Below, one piece after another: positions 34,223 to 45,815 of a stretch of 64,000 nt of DNA. Both the position numbers and the translations under genes were made by a program. Positions within the stretch are counted from its first letter, which is position 1; each line of letters starts with the position of its first letter. The notes beneath the pieces were generated by a model. That model did not search any database and had not been told where the DNA came from. It was given only the letters and a program-made list of their open reading frames with translations. This DNA is from Rusavskia elegans (taxonomy: Eukaryota; Ascomycota; Lecanoromycetes; Teloschistales; Teloschistaceae), in NCBI GenBank assembly GCA_011316305.1, contig SAUG01000020.1, forward strand, positions 248,001-312,000. The letters are read 5' to 3'.

Positions 34223-36522
34223 ATGACGGAGAGCTCTGTCCAGCGCATGGGGGAAGAAGCCCTTCTCACCAACCTTCTCCCAACATCTGCCCTGCGCACC
34301 GATCTGGCTTTACTCGTGGCGTTATGTACGGACCAAATGCGACGGAGCGTTCTCGACAACTATCCCTCACCTACAAAGGGCACTGGATCATCCACTTCTT
34401 TGCCGGAGCAGACCCTGATCACATTTAATGACCCGAGGACTACCTCAGCTATCAACGCCGAAGAAGCCGAGATACGACGACAAGTAGACCTGACTTCTCC
34501 GGAGATGTAAGGTCTACGACGGGCAGCACTTGCTCTCCTCGACGCATGGCGCTTGGGTGTATTGACGCGATTTAGTGAGGTACTGGGCGTACGAGCTCAG
34601 GCGATAAAGGCTGGGAGAGCGAGATACAATCAGGAAGCCGAGATCGCTGAAGAAAGAAGACGGCAGGAGCAGACACCTTCCTGGACGACTCGAAGGGTTG
34701 CACATGAGAAGACTCCTTGTCGAGACCAGAACACAATTGCCGCCATGCCGTCTAGTCCCTCTATCTTGTGTCCACCATCTTTCCTTGCGCTAGACGAAAA
34801 GAATCGAGCTCTAGTGCTCAATTCTCTTCTACTCTTGACTCTCAGCTTGGAGCATTACACCGCCTATTCTCGTGTTCTGCTTCAGCTACTTCCTGCAGGC
34901 CTACGTTTGTCCTCTTCAACTTTTCCGGAACTGGAGTCCGCTGTCGCCAAAGCGCTGCTGGCCACTGCGTCAGGTATGTCAGCACCGGAGACTAGTAAGA
35001 AAGCAGCTACCTGCTGTAGCTGGAGCGGCTTTGATTGGGGTGACTGGCGGTCTGGCGGCGCCTCTTGTAGCAGCCGGCGTAGGAACTGTGATGGATGGAC
35101 TCGGTGTGGGTATCCCCTCATCGGCGGTTACCTTGGAGCGTTGGCCAGCTGCAGTGGTCTCATTGGTGGCTTGTTCGGTGCTTATGGCGGGAAGATGACC
35201 GGCAGGATGATGCATCAATATGCTAGAGAAATCAAAGACTTCAGCTTTCTACCTACACACGGTGAGTGAACTTCCCTTTTTCTTAGGCTGACCATATATA
35301 TGGTGTCATTTCAGTGGTTTGTACTTTGGCAATGACATACTGACGACTCGATAGCATCAGAGTCTGATGGATCCCCTCAAACTCCGGCTCCGAAGGGCGG
35401 CGATAGGACTATGAATGAAGCGAATCTAGTACCGCCTATAAGTGAAGCAGAACAGTCCCGGCACAAGCTTCGGGTAGCATTTTGGCATCACTAGCTGGCT
35501 GATGGACGAATCAGGGATTACATCGCCCTGATGTATCTGTCGAAGCTCAAGCATCGAATCTTTCGGCCTTCGCTGGGAGACCTCTACCTTGCTGAGACTC
35601 GGTGCCTCCTTGAATGCCGTTTTGAGGAGCTACATCTGGTCTGCCGCCAAATTTGAACTCCCCAAACTTACGATTTTCGGGACGCTTATTGCGGGACTCT
35701 GGCCTTTGGGACTTTTGCAGGTGGCTCGTGTCCTTGACATCTTCTTCAGTGTAGCGGAAGCACGCAGCGACAAGGCTGGGCGCGTTCTCGCGGAGGCCTT
35801 GATGCAGAAAGTCCAAGGGGAGCGGCCCATGATCCTTGTAGGCTATTCGCTCGGTGCAAGGGTCATCTACCAATGCCTGTTGGCCTTAGCCGAGCAGAAC
35901 GCTGTTGGGCTTGTGGAGTCTCTGATCTTGATTGGAGCACCTGCCCCATCGGATGAGTGCTACTGGCGACGAATACATGCCACTGTCACTGGTGAACGTC
36001 TTTAACTCCAATGATTATATCCTAGGCTTCTTGCACCGGACCAGCAGCTTCGAACCGGTTCAAGGAGTCGCACGCATAGAGAATGTGGATATCACAAACC
36101 TGATGGGTGAAAGGGGCCATGCAACTTACAAGAACGTCATCGGACGCACTCTGCAAGAAATTGGATTCGAGGATGTCGATCTGGTCGAAGTTGACAAGGA
36201 CGTAGAAGCTCTGCGCAAGAGCGAAGAGATTGAGAGGCAAAGGGAGGAAGAACAGCACGCTCAAGGCGACCACGAAGTGGCCGAGCTGAAGGCGATCATC
36301 GGTGAAGAGAATGCTTTTGTGCAAGACAAGATGCGGAAGCAAACGACTCCGAATGTGCGAGAGAAGGAGGCGCTGATGACACAAGAAGCGTCCCACAGCG
36401 AGTCGGACATGCTCGACTTGAGGGTGACCTGCCTCAGACTTCCGAGAAGCATCCACCGTCAGTTCAACATCCACCACACAGCAATCCCAGCGACACCAGG
36501 CAATCGGGTACTGCCAAAATAG
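34223..36522 (+). pseudogene. Broken DUF726/TMCO4-type alpha/beta-hydrolase-like membrane protein gene
   Basis: Frames in order reconstruct the family layout: an N-terminal region from MTESSVQRMGEEALLTNLLP, a nonsense TAA at 34508-34510, LLLLTLSLEHYTAYSRVLLQ, then the glycine-rich membrane segment in a shifted frame (AGAALIGVTGGLAAPLVAAG at about 35020-35080) and back to GLIGGLFGAYGGKMTGRMM. A decayed middle part (35270-35590) includes SWLMDESGITSP followed by a stop. The hydrolase part carries the nucleophile elbow VGYSLGARVIYQ and LILIGAPAPSDECYWRR, then breaks again at 36003 before continuing as VNVFNSNDYILGFLHRTSSF to 36522. At least four frame breaks and two stops: not functional as one protein. 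Confidence 0.85.
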
Positions 36523-36968
36523 AACGTATGCTGGGGACCGACAACAGCACCAAAGCTACCCAGCTGGGAGATTTGACATATCCAGCGCCAGAGAGCGAGC
36601 CAGATCTTCAGCGTACGAGCGAAATGTTTATGTACAGAATGCAGTCTTCTGAGCCCACGGAGCTGGTATTACTTTGCGCGGTACTGCTACCGTCAGTGTC
36701 ATGCCAACGGCAATAGACAGTGTACGTGTCTGGTCAGTAACATGTCCGACAACAATGACCAGGACGAGAGTGGTACCATTCTGCCTACTCGCTCGAGAAC
36801 GAAAGCCATATACAATGAAGATACGGTAGACTTGCCGGGCCGTTCATGTCAAGATCACCAGCGAGGGTTGCAGTGATTGGGAATTACCAGATCAAAACAA
36901 CACAGGCATTTGTGCACGACCAACACAATGAGAGTATATCGTGCAGATCTGGAGCGAACCTACACATC

Positions 36969-37122
36969 AATTCAATCCTGAAGCTACATCAATCGCACAC
37001 ATCAGTTCGATCCTGAAGCTACATCAACCGCACACATCAGTTCGATCCTAAAGCTACATCAACCGCACACATCAGTTCGATCCGGAAGCTACATCAACCA
37101 CGCACGTCACATCGATTCTGAA
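36969..37122. repeat. 35-bp tandem repeat, about 4.3 copies
   Basis: Unit TTCGATCCTGAAGCTACATC then AACCGCACACATCAG, with few substitutions; the last copy diverges. It ends about 45 bp before the ATG of the next gene, so it lies in its promoter or 5' leader. Confidence 0.9.
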
Positions 37123-37166
37123 GTGACCGACAAGTCAGATTACAGCATCAAAACTCAACTGCAGTC

Positions 37167-37564
37167 ATGGCACCATCGAATGTTACCGACTTCCACGGCG
37201 GCGAGGCTAAGGGTGGCGCTTCGCACCGGGTGACTGGGATCGCAATGGTGGTGGTGTTCAGCAGCATGATCGTGGTCGCGCTGGGTAGCATACTCGTATA
37301 CTACTACACCCACTGGCTTGACAAGCCGCTTAGTTGGATCGGACTGGGCCGTCGAGCGAGGGAAAAGAAGTATTTGATCGAGGCGACGAATTTCCACGAG
37401 TTGCATCGCCAGAACAAAGGTACGGCTTAAGCAATCTCCAAAAGTACACTCACCATCGGTTACCATTTGTACTGACACGATATTCTTTGCCAACAGCGCC
37501 AGGTCATCGCCGCGTTCACTTTGACTGCAACAGCACGGATGCGATGGGCCTTGGACATCGTTGA
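37167..37564 (+). CDS. Small single-pass membrane protein
   Basis: Exons 37167-37419 and 37497-37564 join in phase 1 across a 77-nt intron, giving 106 residues; without splicing the frame would stop after 87. One transmembrane helix lies at about residues 23-47 (GIAMVVVFSSMIVVALGSIL), followed by a Tyr/Trp belt (VYYYTHWL) and a basic stretch (GRRAREKKY), predicting a short N-terminus outside and a cytosolic C-terminus by the positive-inside rule. No signal peptide and no recognised family. A 35-bp tandem repeat sits directly upstream. Confidence 0.65.
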
Positions 37565-38842
37565 TGCACGGTAAACATGCACCAAATGGGTAGAGCTGGA
37601 ATGCCGTTCACTGACAAGATGCCCAGAAGCCTACCTCCTTTCTTTTCCTAATGCACCAATTGGCACCGACCAAGCTTTTAGAAGGCAAAGGAGGTTGGGT
37701 CTACAGCAGCAGGTACAGATTTGGTCTATCTGTCAACGTAGGAGTGCGCAAGGTCTCTTATCTCGGCTCAGGTATGACTATTTGTGTGGAAAGGCAGACA
37801 ATACAAATCTCGAGCACACGTTGTCGTTGTTACTGTATGAGCCCAGGGCGATCCAAAAGGCTCAGGCGAGAGCCTCTGACGCTTGGATGAGCGCAGGCTG
37901 GTGGCAATGCTCGTCATGTCGTGCAATTGCTGCTGAAGTGCTTCTGTTCGCCACCATGGGCGGCCGCAGTGGCCACAAATACCAGGACTCATCATTATTG
38001 GTTGGCGGCTGCAGAACAACACCTCCAGCCGAGAGCAGACTGTTCTGTGTGAAAAGTCACCGCCACACGCCACTTCTCACCAGCCTGCTGAACCGAACCG
38101 GCGCTTTAATTCAGCCCACCGAGGCAGACGCACTCTTCTGCCATACTCGACACGGGCGAATGAGATGATTGTGGCCAGTGGTGGACCCTAAGGTAGGCCG
38201 TCGCTTGCTGCGTAGCTCCCTTTTCCTTTGCTGCCTGTGTGACATACCTTACCCCACAGGCCGCGCTGGCCGTTCCTCAGCTGCTCCTTTCGGGCGTCCT
38301 GTCTGTCACCTGACAGACAGGCAGAAGATATATTAGAAATCTATTACGACGCGTTTGCTGTGGTGCTCACGAGGTAGAAATGACTCACTACTAAGGTGAA
38401 TGTATACAAGAGGCGGTCCGTCCTGCATTGTGGTTTCCATCCTGCTGGTTCTTGATCAACAGGCTTCACTGATTCTATTTGTATCATTCTTTAGCATTTC
38501 CTTTTCGTTTGTTTCACATTGATCTGCAGCTTCTACTTGCTGGCAGGGGTGGTGTTCTGTTTGATTCCAACTCGATACGTTTGGCTTTGCAAACAGTCCC
38601 TCAAAGGCCACACTGCCTGCACTGCAGCATCATCCTACTAGGTGAATGACCGGAACCCTCCTTGTCAAACATCCCACACAAACTCCAGCCGAGCCGCGAA
38701 AGAACTGACTGTTTGAAACAGACCTGCTCCTTCACTATCCCAGATCCGTTTCAATAGAGACTTCAAGGCTTGATTCCCTGGAAAGAGCATCCCTCACCAG
38801 CTGGCTTTTCATCTCCGTCTTCCACATCATCTGAACCTCACC
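37565..38842. other. Intergenic, probable promoter and 5' leader of the AAA ATPase gene
   Basis: Open frames between 37651 and 38168 lack coding character. CT-rich sequence just before 38843 is typical of fungal 5' leaders. Confidence 0.4.
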
Positions 38843-40870
38843 ATGTCATTACGCAACGCCTTCCAAGTCCTGGGCGCGGCCGATCTCCCCAAGGACAATG
38901 CTACCGTCAGCGTCACCCAACTTCCTGCTAATATCCTGGATGCTTTCATCCCCGGTTATCCCGTCATTTCCAAGTTCATTCGAGACTCGTTCGGCTTCGA
39001 TATTTCCATCCTTGTCTCCCTCAGCCTTCTCATTTTCGCATTCTTCACTTCTGCCAAGTTCATCTGGCACTTTGCCTACGAATATTTCGAGGAGTACTGC
39101 ATGAGTTACATCTGCATCGAGAGCGATGATGATATCTTCACCCATGTCATGGATTGGCTTGCAGAACAGAAGATCTCTAAGAAGTCGCGCACCTTGATGG
39201 CAACGACCGGCCGGGAGAGCGCTTGGGACTCGCTCTCAGGAGGAGAGGTGGACATTGTGGCCGAACCTGGCCAACTCCTGAACTTCAGCAACTGGGATGC
39301 AAAGGTACCACCGAGGTTTCAACCATATTTTGGCATCCATCGATTCCTCCACAAAGGCCGATACTTCGAATTCCTACGCCAGCAGAAGTCGGTCATGGGG
39401 TCCAGTTGGGGCGGGGGAAGCGTCATCCGGGAGGACGAATACATCAAGCTGACATGCATTGGCCGATCGACCCAGCCAATCAAGGAGCTGATCAAGGAAG
39501 CGCGTGATCACTACCTTGACAAGGAAAAGACATCCACCGTAGTCAGACGGCCGGCGCCCAAGGAGATGCGTGGCCGAGGACGAAACGTGTGGAACCGGGT
39601 TGCCTCGAGACCCAGTCGACCAATCGAAACCGTTGTTTTGGATCACGAGCAGAAGTCCAGATTGTTGGCAGACATCAATGAGTATCTCCATCCCAAGACC
39701 GCCATCTGGTACGCCAACAGAGGCATCCCATACCGTCGCGGTTACCTCCTCGCTGGCCCTCCCGGAACAGGCAAGAGCTCCTTGGCTTGGGCCATTGCTG
39801 GTGTCTTCGGCCTAGACATATACTGCATCTCGCTTGTGGAGCCGACTCTCACGGAAGAAGACCTTGGGACAATGTTCACCAGCTTGCCTCGCCGCTGCGT
39901 GGTGCTGTTGGAAGACATTGATGCCGCCGGGTTGGTCAAGCGTGAAGAGCCCACCGTGACGGAAGAGCCCAAGAACACGAGTGAAGCGGCCAAGCTGGGG
40001 GCCGAAATCTCGAAAGCGATCAAAGCATCTCAAGAAAAGGGCACCAAGGCCAAGGAAAGCCAGGGCATCTCCTTGTCCGGGCTGCTCAATGCCATTGACG
40101 GCGTGGCCTCGCACGAAGGACGGGTTCTGCTCATGACGACGAACTTCCCGGAAAAGCTGGACGAGGCGCTCATCCGACCTGGCAGGATTGACATGAAGAT
40201 CGCTTTCACCAAGGCAACCAAGTCCCAGATGACGGAGCTTTTTATCGGAATGTACTCACCGGATGCCGAGATTCGTACTCCCACCAAAACCGTGCTGTCG
40301 GAGAAGAGCCCTGGGCTTGCTGCAGGGACCGCAAAGAAGTTACGGCATCGTCACGCTCCTTCTGGTTACGAACTCATCGCCAAAGCAGCTCAAGCGTCGG
40401 TACCCACGCCACCGGAATCACCCCGGTACAGCAGCAGCGGTAGCGATGAGCCCAGCTTGCCCGAAACAACGGAGCTACAAGACATCGCTGCAGCGTTCGC
40501 CAAGAAATTGCCGGAAGAGACCTTCACACCGGCGGAGATTCAGGGCTTTCTCCTGACGCGGAAGAACGAGCCGACGAGGGCGTTGAAAGAAGTGGAGGTA
40601 TGGATGGATCAGATGGTTGCAGCTAAAGAGAAGAAGGATAAGATGGGGAACGCACAAGTAAGTAAGAACGCCGGAAAGGACGAGCATGGTAGTGACGGTG
40701 GGCATAGTAAACTTGTGGGGGCAGACCTGGACGGATTCTGCGATTGCGAATATTGCAAGGCGTGCTCGGATACAGATGCAAATGAGGGAGGAGATGTCAA
40801 CGATGAAGCATCGGTGGGCTCTTATGAGTCAGGGGATACTTACTATTCGGATTCGGATGATGATGGATGA
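38843..40870 (+). CDS. Bcs1-like mitochondrial-type AAA ATPase
   Basis: 675 residues, no intron needed. One N-terminal transmembrane helix at about residues 53-77 (ISILVSLSLLIFAFFTSAKF) is followed by the BCS1_N region (WLAEQKISKKSRTLMATT; FHKGR-like HRFLHKGRYFEFLRQQ) and the AAA module. Walker A is GPPGTGKSS near 305, Walker B is VVLLEDIDA near 353, and sensor/arginine-finger region LIRPGRIDMKIAF near 450. A Glu/Lys-rich insertion (about 370-400) separates Walker B from the next conserved motif GISLSGLLNAIDGV. Yeast Bcs1 inserts the Rieske protein into complex III; ascomycetes carry several longer paralogues like this one, whose role is unknown. The C-terminal 200 residues are disordered and acidic and are not found in Bcs1 itself. 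Confidence 0.93.
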   Translation: MSLRNAFQVLGAADLPKDNATVSVTQLPANILDAFIPGYPVISKFIRDSFGFDISILVSLSLLIFAFFTSAKFIWHFAYEYFEEYCMSYICIESDDDIFTHVMDWLAEQKISKKSRTLMATTGRESAWDSLSGGEVDIVAEPGQLLNFSNWDAKVPPRFQPYFGIHRFLHKGRYFEFLRQQKSVMGSSWGGGSVIREDEYIKLTCIGRSTQPIKELIKEARDHYLDKEKTSTVVRRPAPKEMRGRGRNVWNRVASRPSRPIETVVLDHEQKSRLLADINEYLHPKTAIWYANRGIPYRRGYLLAGPPGTGKSSLAWAIAGVFGLDIYCISLVEPTLTEEDLGTMFTSLPRRCVVLLEDIDAAGLVKREEPTVTEEPKNTSEAAKLGAEISKAIKASQEKGTKAKESQGISLSGLLNAIDGVASHEGRVLLMTTNFPEKLDEALIRPGRIDMKIAFTKATKSQMTELFIGMYSPDAEIRTPTKTVLSEKSPGLAAGTAKKLRHRHAPSGYELIAKAAQASVPTPPESPRYSSSGSDEPSLPETTELQDIAAAFAKKLPEETFTPAEIQGFLLTRKNEPTRALKEVEVWMDQMVAAKEKKDKMGNAQVSKNAGKDEHGSDGGHSKLVGADLDGFCDCEYCKACSDTDANEGGDVNDEASVGSYESGDTYYSDSDDDG

Positions 40871-41810
40871 TTCAAAAGGGATGTCTGACAATTCAAAATC
40901 ATGGTTCGGCGGATGGCTTTCATGCAATGGAGCTGGAGGCTTTTGTCGAGCATTTTTACAAAATTAGAGGAGTGGACATGAGGAAGCATTAGATTTATGA
41001 GGAGCAATCCAACAACATTATTATACTCTGCGTGTTGTGCCAGATCAACAGTAACCCTGGCCCTTGGGATTCTGACAAGCATATCTTTCGATGCATCGTC
41101 ATCGAAGTCCTATCACAGTGGTCTCAGAAGTTGACCGACACGAAGAATGACATCTGAAGAAGGAGCAGTCGGAGATGGACGTTGGAGGCTGTGGCGTGCA
41201 GAAGGGGCCAGCCAAGCTGAGTCAGCACAAAGGCTCGTGGAACACTTCATTTAACCATCCTTGACCATCCTTCGCAGAATCTTATTACTACACCATTACC
41301 CTTCCCTAACGACAAGTCAAGGGTTCTTCGCGTTGCAGAGGTTCCATCTGTGAACCTTGCATCCGACTCGTGCTCTGCCTCGCGTTCGACCTACGTCGCG
41401 ACGTTCCTACGGCCCCGCTGCTCCTTTGCAGAGTCCGTCAATACCACACCATACGATGTCTCTCCACGTCTTCTTCGGCCGCACCCATGCATGGGACCCA
41501 TGTCTATTTCTATCCGATCAGATGAAACCCTCAGCTGTGTTGCCAAGTCCGCCCCCTTTGCCCTGATCGTTATTTTGGGAGATTAATCTGCAGCTTTTCT
41601 CCATCGAGCAAATGGAAGCCCCATCAGGAATAGTACAGTCAAGATTCATGTTACACAACATGATAGCAAACACGCTCTGGACTTCCCTACAAATATTCCA
41701 CCGGCAGTCAAGTTCAGCAGCAACTTCTATCCACATCGATTGCCATGTGTTCGATAAACTGATGATCAGTATCCAGTCTTTCAATTGAGCATACCCGACA
41801 GGACGATCAA
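40871..41810. other. Intergenic, no supported gene
   Basis: Downstream region of the ATPase gene and upstream region of the next gene; open frames at 41350-41586 are not convincing. Confidence 0.4.
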
Positions 41811-42740
41811 ATGGCTACACTTTCCGCACGACAAGTCTTCCAACCGAGCTGCCCGCAAGGTGGTGACTGGGCTGCCTGTAACTTTGGCTCGCGATTCGTA
41901 GGATGTTGTCTGGAAGCAAGCGCCGCATGCGTTGACGGCTGTAGTCAGGAAAACCTCAAACCAGCAAGTTTTCTCAAAGAACGTTATCTGGATATCCCGG
42001 GGAGCACATGTCCGAAGGGTTCTGAATGGTACACTTGCGCGTCCACGACTCCTACTTTCTTGGGCTGTTGCACCTCCAATCCCTGCACACAGAATGGATG
42101 TCCCAGCAAGGACTTGAGAGCAGCAAATCTCTCCATGAGTGAAGCGGAATCTGGGCCGTATTTGGCTGTACCTGATTCTGCGGCGACTCAAACGCCGTCT
42201 TCGACATCCTCTACGACGCCGTTTGCCAGCAGCAATGCTATCTCCGAATTATCCCCATCTTCCACCTCGCATACCAGCATTGGTGCGGTGGTTGGCGGCA
42301 TTGTTGGTGGGATTGCAGTCATCGCTCTCCTGGCCGCTCTCGCCTTGTTCCTCATTCGCCGCCGTCGCCGCCAACGCCACTCCTCTACAGCCATTGCTCT
42401 CCCAGATAGCGACAAAGAGACCCCGGCTTCTTCCTTCCAGGATTTATCGACCTTTCCAACGCCATTCCACGAACTCGAGACTCCACCTCCAGATCCATGG
42501 CACATACCGACAGGGAAGGTTCATGAGCTGCCAACTCCTGGCTGCGGTGGTCGACAGCGGACGGTGGACGATGAGAAGCAAGTGATAGAGAAGAGCAAGA
42601 ATGGACTGGGGATCTATACACCATACAAACCCACAGGCAAGATTGGGACGGGGACGCATGGGCTCTACGATGACGGAAGAAACATGTCGTATGAGCTTGA
42701 TGGGCGTGAGATCGACCGAGGCAGCAAGGCTAGGATTTGA
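41811..42740 (+). CDS. Cys-rich single-pass membrane protein (sensor-like)
   Basis: 309 residues. Two related Cys modules are visible: residues 14-44 (C14, C23, C32-C33, C40, C44; GGDWAACNFGSRFVGCC) and 67-97 (C67, C76, C87-C88, C92, C97; GSEWYTCASTTPTFLGCC). A Ser/Thr-rich stalk (about 128-155), likely O-glycosylated, leads to a helix at about 157-182 (GAVVGGIVGGIAVIALLAAL), a stop-transfer RRRRRQ and a cytoplasmic tail of about 120 residues with Pro/Thr motifs. The layout recalls WSC/Mid2-type wall sensors, but the Cys spacing differs from WSC. No N-terminal signal peptide is seen, so it may insert as a type III protein, or a signal exon may be missing. Confidence 0.75.
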   Translation: MATLSARQVFQPSCPQGGDWAACNFGSRFVGCCLEASAACVDGCSQENLKPASFLKERYLDIPGSTCPKGSEWYTCASTTPTFLGCCTSNPCTQNGCPSKDLRAANLSMSEAESGPYLAVPDSAATQTPSSTSSTTPFASSNAISELSPSSTSHTSIGAVVGGIVGGIAVIALLAALALFLIRRRRRQRHSSTAIALPDSDKETPASSFQDLSTFPTPFHELETPPPDPWHIPTGKVHELPTPGCGGRQRTVDDEKQVIEKSKNGLGIYTPYKPTGKIGTGTHGLYDDGRNMSYELDGREIDRGSKARI

Positions 42741-43428
42741 TTCACCTAATTATTGCCAGAAGAATGTCGAATCTGAATTGAAGATGTAACACTTGTATGA
42801 TATGTTGTGGCATAGCGACGGCAATTGGATGGACGGGCATTGGGCTGGAGAAATGGGAAAATGTTATTACTCACCTTTGTAATCAGCCTTGTCTGTGTAC
42901 CGACCACTCTTGATTGGCAAGTGGGCCAAACTGAAGATACCACAGCAGCCGAGCGAAAGCTCAACTGACATAAGGGGAATTCGGTACCGGAGACATAGGC
43001 TTATGAATAGATAATAATACATAAAGTGATGCCACGGATTTAATGGCTCATTTAAATCTTGGTAGCCGCGTCAGCCAATCACAATTTGACTGGAGTCGCA
43101 ACCCGGAAGTGTTTGCGTGTGGGGAAAACCCAACGACCTCCTTTCCTTCGACACGTCTATTATCCAGACAATTGCAAGAATGACACAGTAACATTGACTC
43201 CAGTATCTTGCCGAACCTATTCTTCCGTTTCTTGTCATTCCTTTATCCTCTTGCTGCCTTGTTCTTTGTTCGTGACCGACATCAACCATCAACTCTCCCA
43301 ACATAGCTTTTCCTGCGACACACTGCGAACGACCCTACACTATTCCAGACAGATCGAGCCTACATCTGATCCAAGGGATTCCATTGTCAATCGCAGCAAC
43401 GTTTAAACCGGCACATTGAGCTCCTGAA
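42741..43428. other. Intergenic, promoter region of the ELO gene
   Basis: No supported gene. CT-rich stretches at about 43200-43270 precede the ELO start. Confidence 0.4.
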
Positions 43429-44677
43429 ATGTCGTCCGACGCCCTCAAATCCATACCCTTTCCCGTCCCTACCCTCGACAAACCCTTCGGTGTCGAACTA
43501 TGGCCCATCTTCGAACAAGTCTACACAAAGGTCATGGGCTACCCTCCCTCGGCCTTTTATTTCGTCCCAGGCCAGACGCCGCTTTCGACCATACAAGCTA
43601 CAGCAACCATGCTGATCACATACTATGTCGTCGTCTTAGGGGGGAGGGAATTGATGAAAAACCGGTCGCCGGTCAAATTGAACGCGCTATTCATGGTGCA
43701 TAATCTATACCTGACAGTTGCGAGCGCCATCATGCTGGTCCTATTTATCGAGCAATTGGTCCCGACTGTGTGGAAGAGAGGAATCTTCTTTGCTATCTGT
43801 GACCATAGAGGGGGTTGGACCAGAGAGCTGGTCGTGCTGTACTATGTTTGCTTTCCCCCGGTCAATTCAAAGACGGTCGCTAAGTCAAGCGCAGATGAAT
43901 TATCTCACCAAATACATTGAACTGGTCGATACCGTCTTTCTCGTGCTGAAAAAGAAACCATTGAGTATGATATTTACTCTCCATATGCATATTGAACGCT
44001 GACATATCCGACCAGCTTTCTTGCATACCTACCACCATGGAGCTACTGCGCTTCTCTGCTACACCCAACTCATTGGTCTCACCGCTGTCTCATGGGTTCC
44101 CATCACCCTGAACCTCCTCGTTCATGTAGTGATGTATTGGTACTATTTCCAATCCGCCCGTGGCGTTCGCATTTGGTGGAAGGAATGGATTACTCGATTA
44201 CAGATCGTACAATTCGTGATTGATCTAGGTAAGCGACATTGCTTCCCTCCATCTCGTCTATGCGCTCTCGGATTGGCATGAATTTTGAAGACGGGACTAA
44301 CCAAACGACAAACGACAACAGTCTTCGTCTACTACGCGTCCTACAACTACTTCTCCAGCACCTACTTCCCCAACCTCCCCATCCAAGGGAAATGCGCCGG
44401 TGAAGAATTCGCCGCTTTTGCCGGCATTGGAATCCTTTCTTCCTATCTCCTACTCTTCATCTCGTTCTACTTCGCCACATACAAGAAGAGCGTCGCGGCC
44501 AAGGGAAGGAGACGAAGCATGAGCGAAATGGGGAACAAGGCGGCAAGGGATATGAGCAAGCTTGAGGTCCCAACCGTGGAAGAGGTCATTCATGTTGGGA
44601 GTCCCGTGAAAGAGAAAGAGAATGGGAGTGCGAATGGCAGTATCAAGGGGAGGGGGACGAGGTCGAGGAAGGCTTAA
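43429..44677 (+). CDS. ELO-family very-long-chain fatty acid elongase
   Basis: Condensing enzyme (3-ketoacyl-CoA synthase) of the ER, adding two carbons from malonyl-CoA to long acyl-CoAs for sphingolipids and membrane lipids. Four exons: 43429-43845, 43895-43964, 44016-44228 and 44322-44677; 351 residues. Family signatures cross the introns: [20 protein letters not shown], then [19 protein letters not shown] with the catalytic HxxHH at 166-170, and [17 protein letters not shown]. Hydrophobic profile fits seven helices. The C-terminus is Lys-rich with GTRSRKA at the end, in keeping with an ER-retention-type basic tail. Closest in pattern to the yeast Elo2/Elo3 group rather than Elo1 (judgement from motif wording). 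Confidence 0.93.
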
Positions 44678-45815
44678 GGAAGGCCTGATGGAGGAAAGGT
44701 CGAAGACAGTAGGCATCCGGATCGGGTTGATCTCCTCCTTCGACCGCCAAGCTCGCCTTCCACTCGAATACACTGCAGCGAAACCGACGTCATGACGATC
44801 TACAGCCTTCATCGCTGCCACCCTGTCTTCTCCTCCTCATTTCCAAGAGCGTACAGACGAGACCGCGAAGCTTTCATATCAGAATCAGGCCACCCCGTCC
44901 TTCATCATCCTACAACCTGGGATTGGAAAATCTTCAGCAACATTTCCTCCTTGCTGGTCATGGCCCGTAATGCATCCATCGGCGTCCTATACATGCAACC
45001 GGAATCTCTGGTGGAAAAACGGTGCATCGGATAGGGCATGAAAAAACTTTCCATGTATATTACTTTTTTTTCCCTACGGGTGGTAAAACTGGGTGCGAAT
45101 TCTATGTAATATATCGACGAAAAGGAAGGTGGTTCGTGTTGAACTCGTTCAAACTTCTCCCCAGTCTAGCTAGGTCTTTGGGGCTCGCGAGTTGAGGAGA
45201 GCGAGTAGGAAAGATACGGTGAGAAGACTGGTTGGTTGGTCCTCCCTCACTCCTCGATTATATTTTCCTATTACTATCGAAGACGTCGATCCCTCTGTCT
45301 TTCTCTATATGATGTATCCCCCGCCCCAACACGCAAATTCCACCTAACAACAACTCTCCTGCGACACCCATCCTCTTACTCTTACTCTTATCACCGTGCC
45401 GCCCTTTGGCCCCTTTCATATTCTAATTTCAACATCCCACCCCTCTCCACACTGCGCCCTTTTCCCCTTCGCTTCCCCCCTTAATATCAATCTCACCCTC
45501 ACCCTCAACCATCAATATCTATTTCGTTCCCTGACTCGGTGCTCTATACGACTCACCTCGCCTTCTCATTCCATTCTTTCACTACCCACCATCCCCGCGC
45601 TCCTCCCTCCACTCCTCCCTCCTTAAGTATAAACCAAGTAGATACGGACGGGAAGTACATACATACCCCCCATCCCGAGTCGTAAACACGAACCGACTGA
45701 AAATTTACGGTTACGACTAAAATGCACGGTAGAAATTGCAGGGGCGATGTCAGTATGCACGGAGATGGCTGAGATGCAGGGGTCTGGATGCAGGTGCGAT
45801 GACCGAGCAGCTGCA

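Noticed and set aside
37651..38168. Long plus-strand open frame upstream of the AAA ATPase gene
   Set aside because: Composition is not protein-like, no motif, no intron signals, and another overlapping frame is equally open.
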